Assembly: GCA_027493875.1 (NCBI GenBank)
Contig: JAOSJX010000013.1
Coordinates: forward strand, 1 to 53,253
Source: Deltaproteobacteria bacterium
GTDB lineage: Bacteria > Lernaellota > Lernaellaia > JACKCT01
Length of the DNA: 53,253 nucleotides
Direction of reading: 5' to 3'
In this document: piece after piece, positions 1 to 9,924 of the stretch
How positions within the stretch are numbered: the stretch's first letter is position 1
Layout of the letters: each line of letters starts with the position of its first letter
Program-made: the position numbers and the translations under genes
The notes under the pieces: model-generated
The model's database searches: none
What the model saw: only the letters and a program-made list of their open reading frames with translations
Told to the model about the DNA's origin: nothing

Positions 1-2
1 TA

Positions 3-196
3 TCGGAATACCTCAAGGATGAGATCCTCAACTGTCTGCTCGAGCTCGGCGCGGAATATCGGCGGCAGCTTCTGGAGATGTTCGCCGATGATGAGTCGAC
101 GAGAGTTGTTCGGGACGCGTTGAACGACTGGTCAACGATCCGAACGGCGTTGTTATGATGGAACCTGAATATTGGGGCGACGACGACGATCATTGA
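3..196 (+). CDS. Acidic-tailed helical protein, copy 1 (C-terminal part, frameshifted)
   Basis: The gene enters from outside the window, so only the last 65 or so residues are visible. It is a predicted helical stretch (AEYRRQLLEMF) followed by VNDPNG and the tail EPEYWGDDDDH. One base is missing near 130 (gactggtcaacg where copy 2 has gacatggtcaac). Restoring it aligns the two copies from the helix to the stop. I do not recognise the family. The shared features with the next gene are the LL(D/N)CL segment, the YR.QLLE.F helix, VNDP.G and the W-G-D-D-D-D-H end. It may be a substrate or partner protein of the radical SAM enzymes nearby, which is inference from proximity only. Confidence 0.6.
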
Positions 197-229
197 TATT
201 GCCACGACGGTGGATCGGAGGGTGCGGAT

Positions 230-987
230 ATGTTGAAATCCACGGAAACGACAAGCTTGATCGATATCCGGCGCTTCCTCGAACGTCACGGTGCGGCCCT
301 GGCGCCCTGGGGAAACCGTCGGCCGTTCCTGACAACCTTCTTGCGCTGCTGCGCGGTCGTCAAAATGACGAGGCGTTTTGGCGCGAGTTGCGAACGCTCC
401 TGGCGCGTCTCGACGATCATCGCTTCAAGCCCGACGCCATGCGCGGCGCCGAAACCGTGGGCGCGGACCGGCTGGACACCCTGGGCGGACGAACTGCGGA
501 CGGCGCTCGGCTCCGGCGACCCGGGAGGCGTTCGCGCCTGGCTGGCCAGACCCATCGGCGGCATCGCGGTCGTCGCGTTCCCCTTGCTGGCCCGACCTTC
601 GCGTGTTTCCGGCGCCGACGGCGGGTCCGACGATGACGATAACGACGACGGCGGCACGGCGGAAAACGCCGGTGGCGACGACGACGCGAATTCGTCGTTC
701 AACAACGACTGCGATCTGGCGGAACAATACGCGATGGAAGGCCAGGAAGGCGAAGTGCTCACTGCGAACTCGTCGATATCATCACGAGCGCGGATATTTC
801 GACTTATCTCCAGTCGGATCTTCTGGATTGTCTCCCGACGTTGAGCGCCGCCTATCGCGAGCAGCTTTTGGAACTGTTTCAAACAATGGACGACGAGGAA
901 CTCGCCGACTATCTCGCCGACATGGTCAACGATCCAAGCGGCGCGTGTTACGAAGAGCCCTACTGGGGCGACGACGACGATCACTGA
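230..987 (+). CDS. Acidic-tailed helical protein, copy 2 (frameshifted)
   Basis: Reconstructed at about 250 residues from three frames, with indels near 310, 480 and 765. The N-terminal 85 residues look helical (IDIRRFLERHG, then EAFWRELRTLLARLDDHRF). A short hydrophobic stretch, GGIAVVAFPLL, follows, then a linker with two acidic clusters (GGSDDDDNDD and GGDDDAN). The last helical domain matches copy 1, and the end is EEPYWGDDDDH. Cysteines occur at NDCDLAE, LDCLPT and GACYEE. The family is not recognised. It starts 33 nt after copy 1, so the pair is probably co-transcribed, and its stop overlaps the convergent phosphodiesterase by a few bases. Because the tail is conserved better than the rest, it may be the functional or modified part; this is inference. 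Confidence 0.6.
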
Positions 988-2267
988 CCGCCACGCGACT
1001 CGGCGGCCTTCACCAGATAGTCCCACGAAACGTCGGCGACGGTCTTTTTCGCCGACCCTCATCACCGACGCGTGCGCCGAATGCACCCCCGCGTGCGCCG
1101 GCGCGGTGAACAGCGCGTCGCCCGGCCGCGACGTGAGCGCGAAACGCAAGCCGCTCGTGCGAAGCAGCACGTCGGGGGAGGCGGTCCAGGCCCGGCCCGC
1201 CGTAGATTTTTCCCGCGGCGATACGTCGTCAAAGACGGGTTCGCCGTCCGGCGTCGTGATTTCGAGAAGCGCGGATTGGAGTTCGGCGATCCGATCGGCG
1301 CGCTCTTCCGCTGAATGAACAACGGCGGGATTCACCCAAACACCGGTGCTCGACGCCGGCGCCGGGACAAACAGCGAGGCTTCGAGATCGGCGTCGGAGA
1401 ACGCGATCAGTCCCGGCGGCGTTTTTTTTGGCGCGCCGCGAACCATCCAGCCTTCCCTGACGAGCCAATCCGCCAAATGAAATTCGGCGGAGCACACTTG
1501 AAAACCGTGGTCGGAAACGACAAACACGTTCGCGCGCGAAGCCCATGACGCAACGGCCCGCTCGATAAATCGGTCCATCGCCCCAAAGGCCTCGGCCACG
1601 GCTTCGGTGATCTCGTCCGTTCCCGGAGCGGAGATCACATCAAAAAAATGGTGGAGCAGACGGTCGCTCATGGTTTGGAGGGCAACAAAAAGATCCCACC
1701 GCTCATCAAGCAGCGTTTCCGTCAGCGCCAGATGCTCGTTCAGGATCGCGCGCATGGATTGCGCCGCTTCGAGCCGGTTCGCGCCGGAGGGCCGAGAAAC
1801 TCCAGATCGCTTCGATGCGACGTCAGGCGCGATTCCAACGCCGGCGGAAGCGGCGACGGACACGTCAATCCCGCGCGCGCCGCGATCGGACTACCGGCAA
1901 CCATCACGCCGTTCACGGGTGTCGCCGGGTACGTCGCCGGCACGTTGAACACCACGCACCGCGCCCCCTGGGCGGCGGCGCGCTCCCAAAGCGGAGGCGT
2001 CAGACGGTCCGAGGATTGAATCAGACGCATTGTCCCGGGATCGCCCGCCCGCACGACAAAATCCGGCAAGCCGTGCCGCGACGCGTCGGCACCGCTCATC
2101 CAGCAATTCCACAGCGCGACACTGTTGTTGGGCAGCGGGTCGGCAGCGTCGCGGCGGGAAACCGCGTCGCGAGGTCGGACAAAAAGGGCATCCAACGCAG
2201 CGCCCTCGCCCGGCGCGGCGAGGTCCAGGCCGTCCATGCCGAGAATGAGAAGAGGTTTCCCCGCCAT
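981..2267 (-). CDS. Alkaline phosphatase-superfamily phosphodiesterase (frameshifted)
   Basis: About 428 residues. The start MAGKPLLILGMDGLD carries the first metal-binding aspartate of type I phosphodiesterase/nucleotide pyrophosphatase proteins. VFVVSDHGFQ further on is the SDHG metal-binding motif, and NNSVALWNCWMSG lies where the nucleophile region is expected. Indels near 1790 and at 1048 split the gene. After repair the end reads VSWDYLVKAAESRGGQ. No clear signal peptide is seen, so it may act in the cytoplasm, as many predicted AlkP-superfamily phosphohydrolases do. Family members cleave phosphodiester, phosphonate or head-group bonds; the substrate is unknown. It is divergent from the membrane gene at 2343 and convergent with copy 2 of the acidic-tailed gene. 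Confidence 0.75.
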
Positions 2268-2304
2268 CGGAATCGATCGTCGGCGATCGGCCGACCCAAG
2301 TAAA

Positions 2305-2333
2305 GGGACACATGGGAAAAGCTGGTCTAATAT
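2305..2333 (+). promoter_or_regulatory. Candidate sigma-70 promoter with a very short leader
   Basis: GGGACA at 2305-2310, a 17-bp spacer, then TAATAT at 2328-2333. The ATG of the membrane gene lies only 9 nt further on, so transcription would start about 3 nt before the start codon. No ribosome binding site fits in that space. Confidence 0.4.
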
Positions 2334-2342
2334 AGGCGCCCC

Positions 2343-4125
2343 ATGTCCGCAACGGAAATAAGAACGACGGAGATCCGCTGGTTTTTCCTCTGCGCCGCGC
2401 TGCTCGCGGTGTCGTTCGCGGTTTTCGTCGGCGCCGCCTATTACGATCTCCATTGGTATTATCCGTTGACCGACCATTTCGACCGCTTCGCGCGCGGCGA
2501 CATCTGGCCCGGCGGCATGGTCGTCAAAGACGCGGCCGGCGACGTCGAAGGCGTGCGCTTCGGCGGGCCCTTATTCTTCGGCGCGCACTATCTCCTCTGG
2601 CGTCTCGGGTTGCCGATGCGCGGCTTCGACGTCCTGCAGTTCCTCCTCGGTCTCGGCACGCTCGCGCTCTGGCTGCGCCTGTCACGGCACCGCTTCAGCG
2701 ACGACGTGCGTTACCTCGCCGCTGTTTTCATCGCGCTCGACCCCGCGCCCGTCGCGTTCGTCGGCGAAAACAGTTCGATGATGTTTTTCCTCTCCGTCCC
2801 GCTCTTTTTCTCGTTCCTCGGCGCGACGGAAAAACCCGACTGGCGCGCCATGCTGGTGCCCGGCGTCATCACCGGCGTCGCCATTCAGTGCCACGTCATC
2901 ACCCTCTTTCTCCTGCCCGCGCTTTTCATTGTCATCTTCCTTGACCGCCGTTTTGCGGCATCGCGCGCCGCGGCCTTCGCCGCGGCGATTCTCGTCACGG
3001 GATTTCTCCCCGCCGGCGGCGCGTTGTTTCACGGCCACGGAGGCGCGATGCCGATGGCGGGCAACGTCGCATTATCCGGATTTCTCCGGTTGGCGGGTGG
3101 TCAGGTGTGGCTGAGTCTTCTTCTCTGCGTGTCTAATCCTTTGTGTTTGCCGGGCTCGTCAGGCTATGGAAAGGCGCGTCCGAACTCACGGGCAAAGCGC
3201 GGACCTTGGCTCTGCTGTGGTTCGCTTTACCCACGATCCTCGTGTCCGTTCATCTTTATGAAACGTTTGACAGCAAGGACTACGGAATCGTCTTGCCCGT
3301 CAAAGCGCTCCTCGCGGCGCACGGTTTTATCTGGATCAAGGAGACCCTCGGGCGGCGCTTCGGGGGGAATTCGGCGCGCGCCGTCTTGTTGTCACTTTTC
3401 GCCTTGGTCGCTTTTTTACCGCTGCTCGCCTTCTACGACGACTACGGCGAAAAAAAGGTTTCCGAGGAGATCCGCGCCGGCCGACCCTCTGCGACTCTTT
3501 TTCAACGAATGCGGCGGGGGTTTTCAAAATGCGCCGCGTGCTGGACGCCGCGGAGCGGGCACGGCCGCCGAAGCATGAGCGCTTCGCCATTCGCTTCCAC
3601 GGACTCGCCGCGGAGGCGTTGACGAGAGCGTGGCGGTGGTCCCGCCGGGGACCCTATCCCGGCGCCGGTCCTTGGGTCGGCGTCGATGACGTGTTCGTGT
3701 CGTGCGTCATGGAGGGGTTCGATCCGCGAACGTGGCCCGGCGCCGTTTCCACCGACGGTTTCGCGCTGCTCGCACGCCCGCGGACGATTCTCGACGGCAT
3801 CAACGTCTCCTCGGACCCGAGCCGCTTCACGGCGGCCTTCGACCCGCCCTGCGCCGGCGCATGCCTCGTGTTTTTTTCCGTGGACGTCGTCGACGTTCCG
3901 GGCCGCGACGCCTTGCAACTCGGCGAAGAGATTGCGCTGGAAGAAGGCGGAAAACCGCTCGGCGCGGCGGCGAACTGCCTCTTCCCGGAGACCGATTTCT
4001 ACCACCGCCAGTTCGCGCTTCCGTATCCGCACGGGCGGGCGCCGGGGGTCCCCCTTTTCCTGTCCGTCCAAGGCGTCGATGCGTCTAAAGTCAGCGTCCG
4101 CGCGTATGTGTTCGACCGTCCCTAA
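2343..4125 (+). CDS. Polytopic membrane protein with soluble C-terminal domain, possibly GT-C type (frameshifted)
   Basis: About 590 residues after joining three frames, with indels near 3130 and 3490. The first 360 residues hold roughly eight to nine membrane segments, for example WFFLCAALLAVSFAVFVGAA, MMFFLSVPLFFSFLG and TLFLLPALFIVIFL. The last 220 residues (from MRRVLDAAERARPP) form a soluble, probably extracytoplasmic domain with no family I can name. The loop after the first helix (HWYYPLTDHFDRFARGD) has acidic residues where GT-C glycosyltransferases keep their catalytic aspartate, but this is weak evidence. Its neighbours (YfhO, DUF2079, a GT2 polyprenol-phosphate enzyme) make a lipid-linked sugar transferase plausible. 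It is followed 104 nt later by a radical SAM gene on the same strand. Confidence 0.6.
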
Positions 4126-4229
4126 CGCCGGCCCGATTTGGTCTCAATCGTCACCAAAATCAGCCTCTTAGCGCGCGCCGGCTTGCGTCCGGCGGCCTTT
4201 CGGCCAATCATGGCCTCGGAAGGAGCGCC

Positions 4230-5209
4230 GTGAAGACAACGCAAAAAAATTAAAGCGGCGACGGGGTTTTTTCGCGCCCGTTTTTTGGGACAACGCGTCC
4301 CGATCGCGGTGGGCTGGGACGTCACCAACCGCTGCCATCGCCGGTGCCTGTATTGCGGTTACGACCTGCTTCCGCAAAACGAATTGAGCACCGAGCAGGC
4401 GCTCTCGCTGGTCGACCAGATGGCGGAAGCCGGCGCCGTTCGCGTTCACGTGAACGGCGGCGAGCCGATGCTCCGGCAAGGATATCGGGCAAATCATCGA
4501 CCGCCTTACCGATCACAAAATTTCCACCGCCATCAATACGAGCGGCCATCGCGTCAAAGAGCGTCTCAAGGAGATCGAACGCGTCGGATTGTTCCGCATC
4601 AGTTACGACGGCCCGCCCGACGTGCACGACGCGCTCCGCGGCCCGAACGCCTACGCCGTCATGGAGGAGGCGATCGACGCGGTGCTCGCCAACGGCAACC
4701 GCGTGGTGCTAAACGCCACGATCAGCTCCTCCAACGTCCACCGCGTGGTGGAACTCGTGGAATACGCCGTCAAACGCAACCTCCCCATCAAATTCCAGCC
4801 GGTGTTCGACGGCCTCGCCTACGGAAAGGACGTCCGCGGCCAGGTGCCGGATCGCGATTCGTTTCGCGAGGCCGTCCGTTATCTGGCGGAGGAAAAAAAG
4901 AAAAATCCGCTCGTCATCAATTCCGAACCCAACATGGAGTACTACACGGCGCACCCGGCCCCGCCCTTCGTGCCGTGCGTCTCCGGGGTGCTGTATGTCC
5001 GCATCGACCCGCAGGGGATGCTCTTTCCTTGCTCGATCATGCTGGACGATCATCTCAAGCGCGACGCCGTCGCGGAAGGCTTCGCGGCGGCTTTCCAAAA
5101 TATGCCGCGCGTCCACTGCACCGACTGCATGTGCCCGCAAACGCTCGAGATGAATTATCTTTTTGACATGAATCTGCGCTCGCTCAAGAACCTGCCGAAG
5201 CTTTTTTAG
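4230..5209 (+). CDS. Radical SAM/SPASM protein 1 (frameshifted)
   Basis: About 325 residues. The radical SAM cluster motif is NRCHRRCLYC (cysteines at about 36, 40 and 43), followed by the SAM-binding GGEP. The C-terminal SPASM-like part has FVPCVSG, LFPCSIM and HCTDCMCPQTLEMNYL, enough for at least one auxiliary iron-sulphur cluster. I place the start at GTG 4230 behind a GGAAGGAG-like site, with one indel in the A7 run. This gives the same N-terminal length as the paralogues at 14187 and 18278. A second indel lies at 4473. Family members modify peptides, lipids or sugars; the substrate here is unknown. The last 26 nt overlap the convergent DUF2079 gene. Confidence 0.8.
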
Positions 5210-6710
5210 AAATCCGCTTGAGGAGCGTGAATCCCCGCTCCCGCCCGACAAGCTCGTACCGCCCCGACCCCACGAGATCGTCGACCAGACGCGCTTGCTG
5301 ATCCGGCGGCACGTGACGATAGCTCCCCGCACCGACCGAAAGATAGCGCTCGTTCATGAGCACGTAGTCCGTATTCGGAAAATGATTTCCGCGGGCGCCC
5401 AACTGAAATATCGCCGGCCGAGCGGACAGCGCAAAGAGCAAATCGCCTGTCGCCGAAACCGACGCCTCGGGCGGGATCATCGTGATAAACGCCCACGCAA
5501 CGCGGTCTTTGTCGTCCTCGCGAAAGTAAATCGGATCGTAAAGATTCAAACGATCGTCAAAACGGTGGTCCTCCACGTAGAGGCGCTCCATGTTGACGGC
5601 GCCGGGAATATTGCGCCCGATCGCCTGATTCAGCGTCCCGGCCGTAACGACAGCCAGGGCCGCCGCCCAAAACGCTTTGAGGAATGGGGCGTCCCTCCTT
5701 TGGCGAAGCAGCCGCGCGATGACGGAAAAGCCATGCATCGTTCCGATAAATAAAAACGGAAAGATCGGCGTCAGGTTCTGCACCTCGTTGTTGCCGACAA
5801 AGCCTTGCCGGAACATCGCCACCGCGAGCACTCCCGGGAGCGCAATGAGCGTGTAGGGACTCAAAAACGCGGGAAGGAATTGCCATCCGAAGATGTTCAC
5901 GAGCCACCGGCCGATTTCGCCGTGGAAAACATTATCGAACATCAGCCGAGCCTGGGCGGCGAGGCTGAATCCGCCTTCGCTCGCCGCGAAATTCTCGGTG
6001 AGTTGTTCCGCCGAGTAGTTGATGCCCGATGACGCCGGAATGATGCATAGCGACAACGCGGCGTAAAGGACAAGAAAGCCCGCGCCGATCCCGAGGGACC
6101 AATTCCACGGGCGCCGCGCGACCAAGGCGACGCCGGCGAACATCACCGGAACGGCGGCGAGCTCCGGTCGGAAAGCGACGGCCGCCAACGATGCGGCCAG
6201 AAACGCGGTATATTTTCTTGCGGAAAACAAATACGCCATCAACGGCAGCAAAAGCAGCGCGGCGCGCATCGGTCGAAAATAAGAAAACGTCTGGTAATGC
6301 AGCATCGGTTGCGCGAGGTAGAAAACGGCGAACGCCAATGCAAGCCGATCGCTCTTGGTCCAGCGGCGGGCCAACAGAAAAATCGGAACGGCGCCGAGGG
6401 CCGTCATCGCGATAAAAATCGCCATCCACGTTTCGGGCGTCGGATGCACCCGGTAAAACGGCATGAGCAACCACAACCCCGGATAAAACTTGTTCGACGT
6501 GTCGAGCAGTGTCGTGGTATCGCGGAGGAAACCGCCGTGCGCCGCCGTCCACATTTTATGATGAAAAAGCGCAGCGTCTTCGAATTCATACCAAAAAAAC
6601 GTCCGGTGCCGAGCGATCGACAACGCGGTGAACAACACGATGAACGTGATGATCGCGAACGCGAGCGCGAGTGCGGTGCGGCGAACGGTCGCCGGCGAAT
6701 CTTTACTCAT
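5184..6710 (-). CDS. DUF2079 family membrane protein
   Basis: 508 residues in one uninterrupted frame. About nine to ten membrane segments run from ALALAFAIITFIVLFTAL to FLFIGTMHGFSVIARLL. A soluble C-terminal tail follows, with the family-typical region around ATGDLLFALSARP and DYVLMNERY. DUF2079 proteins are predicted GT-C-like integral membrane proteins of unproven activity; the loop FEDAALFHHKMW carries the acidic pair usually proposed as catalytic. The start overlaps the end of the beta-propeller gene upstream by 8 nt, so it is the last gene of a minus-strand operon beginning with the radical SAM gene at 15209. Confidence 0.8.
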   Translation of the reverse strand: MSKDSPATVRRTALALAFAIITFIVLFTALSIARHRTFFWYEFEDAALFHHKMWTAAHGGFLRDTTTLLDTSNKFYPGLWLLMPFYRVHPTPETWMAIFIAMTALGAVPIFLLARRWTKSDRLALAFAVFYLAQPMLHYQTFSYFRPMRAALLLLPLMAYLFSARKYTAFLAASLAAVAFRPELAAVPVMFAGVALVARRPWNWSLGIGAGFLVLYAALSLCIIPASSGINYSAEQLTENFAASEGGFSLAAQARLMFDNVFHGEIGRWLVNIFGWQFLPAFLSPYTLIALPGVLAVAMFRQGFVGNNEVQNLTPIFPFLFIGTMHGFSVIARLLRQRRDAPFLKAFWAAALAVVTAGTLNQAIGRNIPGAVNMERLYVEDHRFDDRLNLYDPIYFREDDKDRVAWAFITMIPPEASVSATGDLLFALSARPAIFQLGARGNHFPNTDYVLMNERYLSVGAGSYRHVPPDQQARLVDDLVGSGRYELVGRERGFTLLKRISKKASAGS

Positions 6711-8350
6711 CGGCGGTTCCCCGCGCGATCAACTCGTCCACCTTGATCTCGAAAAACCCGTACGTCGTCGTGGTGAACACGCGGCCGCTTTCCGGAACCA
6801 CGAGCGTCGCATAATTGCGCTGCCCCACGTTCGCCGTCGCGAGCACTTTTTTGTCGTTCCAGGAGACGACGTAAAAATCCCCCGTAAAATAATTTCCGAC
6901 GTAAAGAAGACCGCGCCCGGAATCGACGGTGACGGACTTCAGTCCGATGCCGATTTTCATTGAATCGACGACCTTCAGGCCGACCGGATCGATCCGGTAC
7001 AGGCGCCCCGTCACCGGGTTGACGAGAAACAGATCGCCCGTCGCCGGATCGACGTCGAGGCCGAATCCGAACGGCCACATCAATGTTCGCCGGATCTGGA
7101 GAGTATCTTGATCCAGTTCCGCGACGCCCGGCGGAATCCAGTCGACCTGCGTGTAGTAGTGCCCTGTCTTCGCCGACCGCCGCACGAAATCGGCGCTCGG
7201 ATTGAAAACCTGCTTAATCATTTTCATCGGCTCAAGCTGCCAGATCGTGGCTTCGTGCGGCAATGATCGCCACGCCAGCTCGTCGGAAGGCGTTTCGTAA
7301 AAGACGAGCATCCGGTTTTTATCACGCTCGATGATGACGTCCTGGACATCCCGGTGAGCGGGATACTCCGCATAGAGATCGCCCGCGTCGTCGGGACACA
7401 CGCACGACGGATCGCTGTTGCGGGCCACCATTTCACACGTAAACTCGAGTTGATGATCGAACGCGTCCGCGCGGATGCGAAACAGCCGCGACCCGGCGAC
7501 GTTACCCACCCAAAGCACGCCGGTCTCAGCGTCGTAAGTAACGGCCTGCGTTCGTTCCGGCAAGGGAAGCGCATCGAGCCGGTCGGCCGCCGTGTCGTAT
7601 CGAAAAAACAGACTGAACCGGTACAGGCTCGGGTCCTCGGGCGATTCCATTTTATCGGTCGCGTAAATATACCGCCCCGTCGGATCCGCGGCGAGGTAAT
7701 ACAAATAATGCGGCGGAAATTTGATGGGCCCCTCCCGGATCACATGAACCGGGCACGTGGCCGCGGCATCGGGCATACGGGCGACCGTCGGCTCTCCCCC
7801 ACGAATAGGTGGCGATCGGAACGACCCCCTGCTGATTCAGTGTCTTTCGATAAATCCGTTCGGTTCGCGGCCGCGCCTGATCGACCGATCGATAAAGAAA
7901 TGTGGTCAGAGCCAGGAAAAACACGAAGGGATAGATCGCGGGAAAAGGCCGCCAATTCTTCAGGAGGTACGACGCGACGACCACCGCCGCCATCAGGGGA
8001 AGAACGATCGGTTCCACCAGGGACTGGAAAACAACAATCGTCGGAAAAATCGGCAGCGCGATCGCGACGAGGACGACCCACGCGGCGCGCCCGGAAACTC
8101 GCGCGGTCCAAAAAGAGGCCGGCCCTCCGGCGGTTCGCTCGATCATGCGGCCCGCGACGATGACGAGAAACAGCATCGGCGGAACGAACAGCATCACGGT
8201 CGACAAGAACAACGGCGGCAGTTTTTGGCCGATCGGAAAAAAATCCGGCGTCACGATCTTCGTCAGATGATGCGCGTACGCGTAAAACGTCAGGAAAAAG
8301 AAAACGCCGACCGTGACGGTCTGAATCGCTTTTTTGGCCGCCCCGCTCAT
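6703..8350 (-). CDS. Five-helix membrane protein with beta-propeller domain, copy 1 (frameshifted)
   Basis: About 548 residues. The first 200 hold five membrane segments (VTVGVFFFLTFYAYA, LFLSTVMLFVPPMLFLVIVA, VVLVAIALPIFPTIVVF, IVLPLMAAVVVASYL, FVFFLALTTFLY). The rest is a YVTN/NHL-like beta-propeller with repeats such as DPTGRYIYATDK, DAETGVLWVGN, DPATGDLFLVN and DSGRGLLYVGN. One indel in the C5 run near 7797 separates the halves; repair reads SWGEPTVARM across the join. The same architecture occurs at 25966 and 27659. The ATG overlaps the aminotransferase stop (ATGA), so the two are translationally coupled. A role in binding a surface glycan or protein partner is inference. Confidence 0.7.
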
Positions 8351-9559
8351 GGCGTTCCCACGCCCGCGAAGATGTCGCGCAGAACATCGGTAACGCGCCG
8401 GAAACGCCTCTCGCTCATTCCTTCGTAAAGAGGTAGCAGGGCCGCGCGCGCATGGACGTCCGCGGCGACAGGGCAATCGGACGCCCCGAGGAAGGCCGCG
8501 CAATCGTCGGCGACTTCGCCGGCCAGCCCGATATCCACGCCCCGGCGCATCGCTTCGCGGCGCAGCGTCGCCGGCGGAATCGATGAGAGCGCGACCAAGT
8601 TGTAGAACGCGGGAGATCCGACGAGATCGCGTTTCTGCGCCACGAGGCCGCTGGGTAAGGCCGCCGCCATCGCGTCAAAGCGCCGGTTCATGGTTTGATG
8701 GCGCGTCTCAACCTCCGTCAGACGGCGAAGGCCGAGCCGCGCCTGAAGGGCGCTGAACGCCGGCGGCGTGCGCGTGCGGAGCCGGTCGTGGCCGCCGCGG
8801 TAAAATCGCTCGAACGCCGCCGCGAACTTCGGCGAGAAAAGCACGCGGGCGGCCGGTCCGTAGAACGGGCTGCGGATGAACCCCTCCTCCAGCCAGGACA
8901 TCAGTGTTTTTTTTATCGCCGGCCACTCCATGCGCGCACGGCGGTCGATCTCCGCGGCCACCGCCTCGCCGGCGCGCGCATCCTCGTCACCACCATCCCA
9001 CCGCCGTACGTTGGAAGCGCTTTATTGACCTCAAAGCTGAAAAACGCGGCTGTCCCGAAGGTGCCGGCTTTTCGTCCGTTCACCGTCGCACCCAGGCCGT
9101 GGGCGCAATCCTCCACGACGTGGAGGCCACGGGCGGAGGCCAACGCGCACAGCGCTTCGATATCGCACGGCGCGCCGAAAAGATGCGTCGCGAGAATCGC
9201 TTTCGTATTCGGGGTGATATGGGCCTCGACGCTTTTAACATCGACGTTGAATCCTTCCGGCTCGATATCCGCGGCCACCGGACGCAGCCCGTGCGCCCGC
9301 ATGAGCGGCAGCAACTCGGCAAGCGTATAGGCGGGAACGATCACCTCATCCCCGCCATAACCCCCGCGGATTTGAACGCCAGCATCATCGCGTCACGGCC
9401 GCTGGCGGTCGCCCGCGCGAAAGCGCATCCCAGATCGTCGCGAAACGCCTCTTCGAACGCGCGCACCACCGCGCGGCCCTCTTCTCCCGGTGGCCGGAGG
9501 GAGCGGCACAGCAACATCACGTCGCCTGCGCGCACCGGGATACGGCGTCGCGGGATCAC
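8347..9559 (-). CDS. DegT/DnrJ/EryC1-type PLP aminotransferase (frameshifted)
   Basis: About 403 residues from three frames, with indels near 9345 and 8950. Family landmarks in order are TASGRDAMMLAF (cofactor phosphate loop), IVPAYTLAEL, VVEDCAHGLGA (the aspartate that holds the pyridine ring) and FFSFEVNKALPTYGGG (the lysine that binds PLP). Such enzymes usually aminate keto-sugar nucleotides to make amino sugars; some act on other ketones. It starts with GTG in a GTGA overlap with the small membrane gene and ends in an ATGA overlap with the beta-propeller gene. It is a distant paralogue of the enzyme at 21840, which shares the MIPRR start. Confidence 0.78.
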
Positions 9560-9924
9560 GGGCCGGTCTCCACGGCAACCATGCGCTCGACGAAACGACG
9601 GATGACCGGACGGCCCCCGGGCTCCGCGAGGGCCTCTTTGGCCAGGGCCCGGAACTCGGCGTGTTCGCCGCGCCGGCGGAGGGCCGACAGCGCGGGGAGC
9701 AAATAGGGATTGTCAAGGTGGCGCTCCGTCATCTTCGATGTCGCGCGGAAGAGATAACACGCAAGCACGTCCCGCGCCGGACCATCGGTGCTTTCGGCCC
9801 ATCGCTGATGGACGTTGTCCAGGGGGATGGCCGCGGGCAGCGCGAGAATCGCGGCCGCAAGCGCGGCCCCGAAGACCGCCCCCGCCGTCGCTCGGAAAAC
9901 GGCGATGCGCACGTGACCTGTCAT
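9556..9924 (-). CDS. Small single-helix membrane protein, unknown function
   Basis: 122 residues in one frame. A single hydrophobic segment (GAVFGAALAAAILALPAAI, about residues 14-32) comes first. A soluble part rich in Arg, Glu and Leu follows and looks helical. No family is recognised. Its ATG overlaps the stop of the SGNH gene and its stop overlaps the aminotransferase GTG, so it belongs to the same coupled operon. The topology (short cytoplasmic N-terminus, outside C-terminus) and the context suggest an accessory subunit for one of the neighbouring membrane enzymes; this is inference. Confidence 0.65.
   Translation of the reverse strand: MTGHVRIAVFRATAGAVFGAALAAAILALPAAIPLDNVHQRWAESTDGPARDVLACYLFRATSKMTERHLDNPYLLPALSALRRRGEHAEFRALAKEALAEPGGRPVIRRFVERMVAVETGP

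Noticed and set aside
286..1863. A 525-residue minus-strand frame reaching back over the second acidic-tailed gene
   Set aside because: After mending an indel at 1048 the phosphodiesterase ends at 981 with a normal C-terminus. The rest of the frame is antisense to a better candidate and has low-complexity, shadow-like composition.
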